Of a stretch of 64,000 nucleotides of DNA, positions 1-10,500 are shown one piece after another; position 1 is the first letter of the stretch; each line of letters starts with the position of its first letter. The notes below the pieces were generated by a model that saw nothing but the letters and a program-made list of their open reading frames with translations, was not told the DNA's origin and ran no database searches. The stretch is from Sapria himalayana (lineage: Eukaryota; Streptophyta; Magnoliopsida; Malpighiales; Rafflesiaceae). Made by a program: the position numbers and the translations under genes. The stretch covers positions 31,156 to 95,155 of the forward strand of contig JAREIK010000721.1 of the NCBI GenBank assembly GCA_029783825.1, written 5' to 3'.

Positions 1-228
1 TCTAAATACTTAAACTATTAAATTGGTATATATTAATAATAAATCATAAATCTCATTTTAATTTTTATTAAGTGTAATTTTAAATTTTTATTTTAATTAT
101 TTATCAGTTATTTTTATAGAAATATTAATTACAAATAAATTATTCGTGAGACAGATCTATTTAAATAATTTATTTTTTATCAAAAAAAATATGCTTATAA
201 AAAGAGGCAAAAATTTAAAACAAAATTT
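1..228 (-). repeat. Satellite monomer fragment, minus orientation
   Basis: This is a partial satellite monomer in reverse orientation, recognised by the complement of the octamer block (starting TCTAAATACTTAAAC) followed by the reverse complement of the A+T-rich linker. The orientation switches to plus at about 222-236. Positions 3-28 are an exact reverse complement of 263-288, so the window begins inside a fold-back. No gene is visible. Confidence 0.8.
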
Positions 229-1410
229 ATTAAAATGAAATTTATTATTTATTATTAATGTCTACCAATTTAATAGTTTAAGTATTTAAAGGTTTTTCCG
301 TATAGTGTTTAGAGATTCATGTTTTTAGGCATTTAGTGGTTTATATGGTTTATTTAAACCATAAAATTACAAAATATAATTTGTAATTTTTTGTCATTTT
401 CATAGGTTATAACCTTTGAATATATATAATATTTAAATTTTTTGAAATTTGAATATAATATTTAGTTATAATAATTTTAATAAATAGATATCATATAATT
501 CAATATAAACAATTTTATTGATAGAGATTATAAAAATGATTCAAAATATAATTAATAAAATACTAATAATAAGATAGATCTTAATTAAAAAATATTTACA
601 AAACCAAATTGATTCAAAATTAATGTAAAAAATATTATTAGATAATAATTTTTAATTTTTAAATGTTTACTTCTTTTATAAGCGTATCTATTTTTTTTAT
701 TAAAATAAATTATTTAAATTATATTTGTCGCACTCACAGTTTATTTGTAATAAAAATTTATATAAAATAAACTAATAAATAATTACAAATTAAAATTTAA
801 AATTATAATAAATTGAAATAAAATTAGATTTCTTAATTATTAAGTAGTATATAGTAGTTTAATAGTTTATGTATTTATGCATTACGGTCTCTAGGACTTT
901 ACTGATTTAACTATGTATGCATTTAGTGGTTTATCGGTTATATTTAAAAAATGAAATAACAAAAAATTTTTTTTTTTTTATTTTTTAATATTTTCAAAGG
1001 TTTTAACCTTGGAAAATATAATAATTTAAAATTTGTTTCAAAAGTGAATACAATATTTAGTTATAATAATCATTATATTTATATATCATATAAATTCAAT
1101 ATAAATATTTTTATTGATAAATATTCTAATAATGATGAAAAAATAACTGAATAATCTATTATTAATAAGATAGATATCAATTAAAATATATTTATAAAAC
1201 CTAAAATGATTCAGAAGTAAATTAAAATATATTACTATATAATAATTATTTGTTTTGAAATTTTTTTTTCTTTTAAAAAGTTTATCTATATTATTTTGGT
1301 GAAAAATAATTTATATAAATTATATTTGTGTAACTTATAATTTATTTTGTAATTAATATTTAAATAAAAAAACAAATAAATAATTAAATTTGAATATTTA
1401 AAATTAAAAT
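229..1410 (+). repeat. Satellite array, plus orientation (about 2 monomers)
   Basis: Two diverged monomers lie here, with palindrome cores starting near 404 and 995 (589 bp apart). The second core is degraded (GGTTTTAACCTTGG). The stretch from about 960 to 1410 matches 13870-14310 in order and in small variants, for example the shared ATTATTTTGGTGAAAAAT. It is therefore the left flank of the duplicated segment that carries element A. No coding potential is seen: open frames here are low-complexity I/N/Y/F/K translations of A+T-rich DNA. Confidence 0.85.
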
Positions 1411-2138
1411 TAAAAAATTTATTTTATTGGCTTGTTTAAGCCTTTTTTTATATCCTCATGGATATGAAAAGTATCATTTCTTTCTTTTTATATTAAATGA
1501 GTTATGTATACTAGCTCACAATACCCAAAAATGTGTAAATGAATCATATTCAAATGTATAAAAGGTTTTTATAATTGCTCAAAATATTAGTATTGTATAT
1601 TGACACTTGAGGTCACAAATCAAAGAAAAATGCCATAATGATATTTCCAATCCCAAGAATTTTATCAATAGAAAGTTATAAAGAGTAGTACTAGAGCTTT
1701 TATTATTTCTAGGGTCATTCCTTTTGCTCTTGAGGAATTTCCAAAGTTATATTTATTCCTAGTGCAATGACTTTGCAATATAAAGATAAAATGCACAAGC
1801 TATGGTCATATCCAATACTGTGACCCAGTATTATAGTGATTAAATATGTATTCATGATCATTCTTAGTGCCATAACAATATTTTAAACAAAGAGACACAA
1901 GTTATGGCATATTCTTATCGATATGTTTTTGTGTTCTTCAGACAAAATATACAATCATGACCTTTGCTAATGCTACAATAATCTAAAGCAAGAAAGAGAC
2001 AGAATCAATAACTCACCCCTTGAGTCATGACTTTATGTTACATATACAAAAAGATAAATCTGTACATTCCTAAAAGTTGTGAATTTCAATTTAAATTTAA
2101 CACTTAGTCATTTGATTATAAAAGTGCAAAACATGAAA

Positions 2139-2214
2139 TTTTGGATTTAAGGTTTATGGACCATGGATATAGTTTATGGTTTACGGTTTAGGATTTAAAG
2201 TTTAGGTTTTATGG
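2139..2214 (+). repeat. Degenerate heptamer (TTTAGGG-like) block in element A copy 1
   Basis: About eleven consecutive units in 7 bp phase, of types such as TTTAAGG, TTTATGG, TTTACGG, TTTAGGA and TTTAAAG. The phase is 7 bp, as in the usual plant telomere repeat, and differs from the 8 bp phase of the satellite monomers. The block is present in all three copies of element A. Confidence 0.65.
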
Positions 2215-2215
2215 C

Positions 2216-2253
2216 TTTTTTTTGTTTTTTTTTTGGAAAATACACACTTTATT
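2216..2253 (-). terminator. Polyadenylation signal and A tract, element A copy 1
   Basis: Read on the minus strand, AATAAA (2253-2248) is followed about 14 bases later by an A-rich tract interrupted once (2234-2216). The same arrangement is found at 15697-15702 and 41405-41410 in the other copies. This looks like the 3' end of a reverse-transcribed, polyadenylated RNA, but an encoded A-rich stretch is also possible. Confidence 0.5.
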
Positions 2254-3507
2254 TATCATTTAGGCACACAACTTACAAGAGACTAAAAAACTGACTAATA
2301 TAGGCCAGCCCACCAAATCATATGCACCTTAATGATTCTATGAATAAAATACATAAAAAAAACATAATGCCTAATAATTCCAAGCGTACAAATACAACTA
2401 AAATCACCTGGCATTCCCGGACATCAGAGTTGGCATTGAGTCATTATCCACACTGCATCCTTTCAATTCAGATTTGTCCAAGCCTTTTGGAGGAACCTGA
2501 ATGGTGCACCATATTAAAACTATGCAAATATAAGATTGTGCATGTTTGTGACATGCAGCATCAAGCATTTGCATATGTCATTGCTATGCAAAGGAATACA
2601 TGTAAAACTGAATACCCATAAATCCAAAGTCCATAACTACGGCACTTTGTCAATTCATTCACACCTTTGAATTCCACATTCTTTTTCTCCAATGATCCTC
2701 AAAGAAGTATCTCTTGGGTTAGAATGCTTACTCCTCGAGTTCCAAGATGTGGCTGCATGTTGCACCGACAAAATATCAAAAAATATGCATGCATCGGTGT
2801 GCATGTGTGATGAGGTCCATCTGATAGTCCAATTATCTATGCGTACAATCAAGCTAGAATACAAATAAAATACAATATGCTATAAAGTTCAGTCATCTGC
2901 TCCAAGGAGTTTAGCATCGCCTAATGTGTATTTACAAAATGCATTAGTTGACCCCACTTAAAGATACTCATGGGTCCAGTTTCCCTCATTGCATGCTACA
3001 TAGAGAAAAGACAATATTGTGTGTGTGAGTATGTCATGATCCGTCTCTACAAGTACATGGTGCATACAAAGTTTAAAATACAAATAAGACTACAAAGATA
3101 AACTAAAAGTTTGAATCTTTTTTTCCCGTATGGCTGGTCTGGACTCCATTGCTTACTGGCCATGCTTGGTGATGCTTTGGATTTTACCGACATTCCAATT
3201 AATATTGGATTACCCGCTACTCCTGTTGGGTGATGGTTGGGTGGCCCTCTATGTTGCCTGATATAGATAGTGGGACCCACTACTAGCTAGTCCTGGGTTT
3301 ACTCCCGACCACTTTGCTCGGTCTCGTCAGTTGTCTGAATGTTATCATCCCGGCTTGCTAGTGGGGCCCTCTACACACTGGTGGCCCATAGTTCTGGCTG
3401 CTTCCAGAACTTGCTGGCCCCTGTTAATGCTACACCAAAATGGACAAGATATGTGCACGTGTGTACTGTGGTCCGTCGCTATGTGTGCGTGCTGCAGCAG
3501 TATCATG

Positions 3508-6500
3508 GTTTAGGAGTTTAGTAATTTAATTATTTAGGTATTTTTTGGTCTATAGGTTTAATTTAAATAATTAAATAACAAAAAAATTATTTTTATGATT
3601 TTTTTTTATTTTCACCGTTATAACCATTGAAACAATTATAATTTTTAATTTTTTTTCAAATGTTAATACAATATTTAATTATAATAATCATAAAAATTAA
3701 ATATCATATAAATTCAATATAAATAATTTTATTGATCGATAATATAATACTGATTTTAAAATAGATTAATAAACTATTATAAATAAGATAGATATTAATT
3801 AAAATATATTTTCAAAATCTAAAATGATTCAAAATCAAAGTAAAATATATTACTATATAATAAATTTTTATTTTTAAATTTTTGATTCTTTTTATAAGCT
3901 TATAAATTTTTTTGACGAAGATAAATTATTTAAATTATATTTTTCTTCTTCATAATTTTATTTTGCAATTAATATTTCTATAATAATAAACTAATAAATA
4001 ATTAAAATGAATATTAAAATTATAATGAATACAAATAAAAATGAGATTTATGATTAATTATTTAAGGAATACCTATTTAATGCTTTAAGTATTTAGGAGT
4101 TTAGGAGTTTAGTGATTTAAGTGTTTAGGCATTTAGTAGTTTATATGTTTTATTTAAATAATGAAATAACAAAAAAAAATATTTTTCAAATTTTTTATCA
4201 ATTTTGAATGTTATAACCTTTATAAATATAATAATTTTAAAATATTTTTCAAATGTGAATACAATATTTTTTTTTATAATAAACTTAATAATTATATATC
4301 ATGTAAATTAAAAATAAATAATTTTAATGATAGATATTAATAAACTAAATATAAATATAAATATAATAATGATCAAAAAATAAATTAATAAACTATTATT
4401 TATTGATAGATATTTATATATTATTTTATAAATACTTAAACCTTTAAAGATGGTTTATATGTTTAAGTATTTAGTGGTTTTGGGGTTTAGGAGTTTAATG
4501 ATTTAAGCATTTAGGCATTTAGTAGTTTATAGGTTTTATATAAACAATAAAATAACAAAAAAATTTTTTTTGTGATTTTATCTCATTTTCAAAGATGATA
4601 ACCTTTAAAAATATAATAATTTTTAAATTATTTTGAAATTTAAATATAATATTTAGTTATAATAATCATTATATTTATATATCATATAAATTGAATATAA
4701 ACAATTTTATTGATAAATATTCTAATAATGATCAAAAAATAAATTAATAATCTATTATTAATAAGATAGATATCAATTAAAATATAATTAGAAAAACTAA
4801 AATGATTCAGAAGCAAAGCAAAATAAATTACTATATAATAATTTTTTGTTTTGAATTTTTTTTCTTTTAAAAAGTTTATTTATATTTTATTGATGAAAAA
4901 TAATTTATATAAATTATATTTGTCTAACTCATAATTTATTTTGTAATTATTATATTTATAAAAATAAATAAATAATTAAAATGAATATTTAAAATTATAA
5001 TGAAAAAAATGAGACTTATTATTTATTATTTAGGGATACCGGTTTAATTTAAATTAGATATTTCTCACTAATAATTTATTTTGTAATTAATATTTCTATA
5101 AAATAAAACTGATAAATATTTAAAATAAAAATTTAAAATGATACTGAATAAAATTTAAAATGACATTCATGATTTATTATTACTATATTCAAGTTTAATG
5201 GATTAAGTATTTAGAGATTTTTTAATTTAGGATTTTAGCGATTTATGTTTTTAGCCTTTTAGTGGTTTATACGTTTTATTTAAAAAAATAAATTATCAAA
5301 AATATTTATATAATTTTTTCTAATTTTCATAGGTTATAACCTTTGAAAATATAATAAATTTTAAAATTTTTTGAAATGTGAATACAATACTTAGTTATAA
5401 TAATATTAATAATTATATATCATATAAATTCAATATAAAGAATTTTATTGATATATATTATAATAATGATCAAAATTAAATTTATAAACTATTCATATTA
5501 AGATAGATATTAATTAAAAAATAATTACAAAACCCAAATTGATTCAAAATTATAGTAAAATATATTTCTGGATAACAATTTTTAATTTTTAAATTTGCAC
5601 TTCTTTTATAAGCATATATATTTTTTAAATTATATTTGTCGCACTCATAATTTATTTTATAATAAATATTTTAAAAAAATTAACTAATAAATAATTAAAA
5701 TTAATATGTAAAATTATAATAAATAGAATTAAAAATTAGATTTATTAATTATTAAGTAGTATATAGCGGTTATATTGTTTAAGTTTTTTGGCATTATGGA
5801 TTTTAGTAGTTTACTGATATAACTATGCATGCAATTAGTGGTTTATAGGTGTTATTTAAAAAAAAATATCAAAAAATTTATTTTTCTTATTTTTTGATAT
5901 TTTCAAAGGTTATAACCTTTGAAAATATAATAATTTTTAAATTTTTTTCAAAAGTGAATACAATATTTAGTTATAATAATCATTATATTTATATATCATA
6001 TAAATTCAATATAAATATTTTTTTTGATAAATATTCTAATAATGAACAAAGAATAAATTAAAAATCTATTATTAATAAGATATATATCAATTTAAATATA
6101 ATTACAAAACCTAAAATGATTCAGAAACAAAGCAAAATATATTACTATATAATAATTTTTTGTTTTGAATTTTTTTTCATTTAAAAAGTTTATCTATATT
6201 TTTTTGATGAAAAATAATTATATAAATTATATTTGTCTAACTCAATTTATTCTATAATTAATAATTATATAAAAAATGAATAAATAATCAAAAAGAATAT
6301 TTTAAATTATAATGAAAAAAATAATATTGAGATTTATTATTTATTATTTAGGGTATACTGGTTTAAAATGATTATCTATTTATGGTTTTCGAGATTTAGG
6401 AGTTATTGATTTAAGTATTTAGGCATTTAGTGGTTTATAGGATTTATTTAAACAATGAAATTACAAAAAAAATTATTTTTGTTATTTTTTCACATTTTCA

Positions 6501-6958
6501 AAGGTTATAACTGTTGAAAATATAATAATTTTAAAATTTTTTAAAAATGTGAATAAAATATTTAGTAATAATAATCATTATAATTATATATAATATAAAC
6601 TAATTATAAATAATTTTTTTGATAGATATGATATCAATTATCAAAAAATAAATTAATAAACTATTATTAATATGATAGATATAAATTAAAATATAATTAC
6701 AAAACCTAAAATGATTCAAAATCAAACTAAAATTTATTACTAAATAATAATTTTTTGTTTTCTAATTTTTACTTCTTTTTATAAGATTATATTTTTTTTA
6801 TTAAAAGTAAATTATTAATATTATATTTGTCTAACAATTATTTATTTTGTAATTAATATTTATATAAAAAATATACTAATAAATATTTAAAATGAATATT
6901 TAAAATTATAATGAATAGAAATTAAAATGAAATTTAGGATTTATTATTGCTGTATATG
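3508..6958 (+). repeat. Satellite array, plus orientation (6 monomers)
   Basis: Palindrome cores start near 3613, 4206, 4590, 5328, 5904 and 6499. The short 4206-4590 step reflects an internally deleted monomer around 4380-4440. The 4590-5328 step is a long-type monomer with the extra 150 bp module (about 5038-5185). The perfect 32 bp palindrome at 5897-5928 is one of the best copies. A 16 bp AAGCTT-centred palindrome is at 3891-3906. The same core spacing (593, 384, 738, 576, 595) recurs in reverse at 37156-40026. No gene is seen. Confidence 0.88.
5897..5928. repeat. Type example of the satellite palindrome (32 bp perfect dyad)
   Basis: The dyad axis lies between 5912 and 5913. The 18 bp core is CAAAGGTTATAACCTTTG (5904-5921), and the symmetry continues seven bases further on each side. 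Recognisable versions occur in almost every monomer of the window on both array orientations. Function is unknown: it could extrude as a cruciform or bind a dimeric protein. Confidence 0.9.
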
Positions 6959-7514
6959 TAATTTATTTTTTGATAATCTATTTGTATAACCAAATATTTT
7001 TTCTATTTTAATATTTTCATATAAATGCAGGAAAGGAAATATTAAGAGGCCTGGGATCCAATAGTAACACAATAACGGATGTCTTGCTGACCGGACAGCG
7101 GGCTGAAATTGTAGTAGAGTCTGACCCATCTCATGATCCGAACCGCTCATGTTAAATGAACCGAGAGAAATTTTAATATAAAATGTTTTGTAATTTTATT
7201 TTCTCGTGGCTGTTTTTCGACCCATGGAATTGTTCATCATCTCTCTCTCTTCTCTCTGTGAGATTTATCACGACTATTTTGTGTGCTACATACTGTAAGA
7301 CATTTCTGTTGCTTTAATCTGTAACGCAAGAACATTTTATGGTGGATTTAGCTAGTTGTACTGAGCGACTAGCGAACCACGTTATTTTTGATTTTTATAT
7401 CTCGTTTTTTGATTCTATCATGGATGGTTGCTGAATTGGGATATATATATTGCTTGTTTTCTCTTGTTTCTGTATCTCAATCTTACTACCATGGAAGCAC
7501 AAATTCCCCACAAT
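6959..7514. mobile_element. Element B, copy 1 (556 bp unclassified insertion)
   Basis: This block is unlike the satellite and has higher G+C, with a CT-rich run near 7240-7256. It interrupts a monomer between ...TTATTATTGC and ...GGTATACC. The second copy at 19979-20534 has the same boundaries and length. Imperfect 8 bp flanks, TGTATATG (6951-6958) and TATATATG (7515-7522), may be a target duplication, but low-complexity sequence makes this weak. I see no terminal inverted repeat, tRNA-like promoter or protein. It could be a non-autonomous transposon or a captured gene fragment. Confidence 0.6.
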
Positions 7515-10500
7515 TATATATGGTATACCTGTTTAATGGATCGATTATTTAGGGGATTTATTATTTAGGAGTTTAGCAAATTATATTTTTAGGCATTTAG
7601 TGGTATATAGGTTTTATTTATATAATAAAAATAAAAATTTTTTTTTGATTTTTTTTAGATTTTCAAAGGTTATAACCTTTTATAATAAAATAATTTTTAA
7701 AATCTTTTGAAATGTGAATACCATGTATAATTATATTAATCTTATTAATTATATATCATATAAATTCAATATAAATAATTTTAATGATAGATATTATAAT
7801 AATGATCAAAAATTAAATTAATAAACTATTATTAATAATATAAAGATTAATTAAAATATATTTACATTACACAAAATGATTCAAAATCAAATAAAAATAT
7901 ATTACTAAATAATAATATTTAATTTTAAATTTTTCCATCTTTTTATAAGCTTATATTTTCTTATGATTAAAAATAAATTATATAAATAATATCTGTCTCA
8001 CTCGAAATTTATTTTGTAATTAATTTTTCTAAAAATTAAAATATAAATAATTAAAATGAATATTTAAAATTATAATAAATAGATATAAAAATTAGATTTA
8101 TTATTTATTAAGTAGTATATAAATGTTAAAATGTTTGTCTATTTAGGTGTTTCGGGGTTTATTAGCTTACTAATTTAAGTAAGTAAGCATTTAATGGTCT
8201 ATAGGTTTTATTTAAAAAATAAAATAAATAAAAATTTATTTTTATTATTTTTTATCATTTTTTAAGATTATAACCTTTGAAAATATAATAATTTTTAAAT
8301 TTTTTCTAAAAGTGAATACAATATTTATTTATAATACTCATAATATTTATATATCATATAAATTCAATATAAACAATTATATTGATAGATATTCTAATAA
8401 TTATCAAAAAATAAATTAAAAATCTATTATGAATAAGATTGATATTACTTAAAATATAATATCAAAACTAAAAATGATACAAAATCAAAGCAAAATATAT
8501 TACTAAAAAATAATTATTTGTTTTTAAAATTTTATTCTTTTTATAAGCTTATCAATTTTTTGATAAAAAATAATTTTTATAAATTATATTATTAACTTAT
8601 AATTTATTTTATAATTAATACAAATATAATAATAAAAAACAAAACAATAAAAATAATTTTTTAAATTATAATGAAAACAAATAAAAATGAAATTTATTAA
8701 TTATTATTTAGCAAATACCGATTTAAAAGATTATCTTTATAGTGGTATCGGGATTTTGTAGTTTAGTGATTTAAATGCTTAGGCATTTTGTGGTGTATAT
8801 GTTATATTTAAACAATAGAATAACAAAGAAAAAATATTTTTTTTTATTTTTTCAGATTTTCAAATGTTATAACATTTGAATATATAATAATTTTAAAATT
8901 TTTTTCAAAAGTGAATACAATATTTAGTTATATTAATCATTTTATTTATATATCATATAAATTTAATATTAACATTTTTATTGATAAATATTATAATAAT
9001 GATGAAAAAATAACTTAATAATCTATTATTAATAAGATAGATATCAATTAAAATATAATTACAAAACATAAAATAATTTAGAAGCAAAGTAAAATATATT
9101 ACTATACAATAATTTTTTGTTTTGAATTTTTTTTTTCTTTTAAAAAGTTTATCTATAATTTATTGATGAAAAATAATTTACATAAATTATATTTGTGTAA
9201 CTCATAAATTATTTTGTAATTAATATTTATATATAAATAAACAAATAAATAATTAAAACAAATATTTAAAATTATAATGAAAAAATATTGAGATTTTTTA
9301 TTTATTATTTAGGGATACCAGTTTAATTTAAATTAGATTTGTCTCAGTAATAATTTATTTTGTAATTAATATTTCAATAAAAATAAACTGATAAATAATT
9401 AAAATAAAAATTTAATATTATACTGAATAAAAATTAATATGAGATTTATTATTTATTATCAATGTATAGTAGTTTAATGGTTTAAGTATTTAGATGTTTT
9501 GTCGTTTAGGAGTTTAGCAATTTATGTTTTTAGGCATTTAGTGAATTATAGGTTTTATTTAAAAAATAAAATAACAAAAAATTTATTTTTTTTATTTTTT
9601 GATATTTTCATATGTTATTACCTTTCAAAATATAATAATTTTTAAATTTTTTTAAATAGTGAATAGAATCTTTAGTTATAATAATCATAATATTTATATA
9701 TCAAATAAATTCAATATAACCAATTTTATTGATAAATATTCTAATAATGGTCCAAAAATAAATTAATAATCTATTATTAATAAGATAAATCTCAATTAAT
9801 ATATAATTACAAAACCTAAAATGATTAAGAAGCAAAGCAAAATATATTACTATATAATTATTTTTTGCTTTGAAATTTATTTTTCTTTTAAAAAGGTTAT
9901 ATATAATTTTTTGATGAAAAACAATTTATATAAATTATATTTGTCTAACTCAATTTATTTTGTAATTAATATTTATATATAAATAAACAAATAAATAATT
10001 AAAATGAATATTTAAAATTATAATGAAAAAAAATGAGATTTATTATTTATTATTTAGGGATACTATTTTAATTTAAATTAGATATGTCTCACTAATAATT
10101 TATTTTGTAATTAATATTTCTATAAAAATAAATTGATAAATAATTAAAATAAAAATTTAAAATTATACTGAATAAATTTTAAAATGAAGTTTATGATTTA
10201 TTATTAATTTATACGAGTTTAATGGAATAAGTATTTAGAAGTTTTGTTGTTTAGGAGTTTATATATTTATGTTTTTAGGCTTTTAGTGGTTTATAGGTTT
10301 TATTTAAAAAATAAAATAACAATAAATAAATATTTATTATTTTTTAATATTTTAAAATGTTATAACCTTTCAAAATATAATAATTTTTAACTTTTTTTCA
10401 AAAGTTAATACAATCTTTAGTTATAATAATCATTATATTTATATATCATATAGATTCAATATAAACAATTTTATTGATAAATATTCTAATAATGATCAAA

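Larger units (their letters stand above)
1411..3507 (-). mobile_element. Element A, copy 1 (2.5 kb unclassified repeat, one end deleted)
   Basis: This more G+C-rich stretch matches 14868-16956 and the reverse complement of 40149-42240 along its whole length. Compared with copy 2 it lacks about 400 bp of the element and about 160 bp of adjoining satellite. The deletion joins at a short A-rich microhomology near 1411-1419. I cannot place it in a transposon class: no convincing terminal inverted repeats, long terminal repeats or target duplications are visible. The minus strand carries an AATAAA signal (2248-2253) followed by an A-rich tract (2216-2234), so the 2216-3507 part may derive from a polyadenylated transcript. 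A heptamer telomere-like block lies at 2139-2214. Short open frames differ between the three copies and resemble no family I know. Confidence 0.7.

Noticed and set aside
1411..3507. Element A as an LTR retrotransposon or Helitron
   Set aside because: No duplicated long ends, primer-binding site, polypurine tract, CTRR-type hairpin end or protein domain could be identified.
5849..6061. Open frames inside satellite monomers (for example 5849-6061, 12007-12234, 34321-34548, 37611-37841, 52889-53122) as a conserved small protein family
   Set aside because: They recur only because the monomer recurs. Composition is that of translated A+T-rich DNA (I, N, Y, F, K), frames break at random between copies, and start context and length are not kept.
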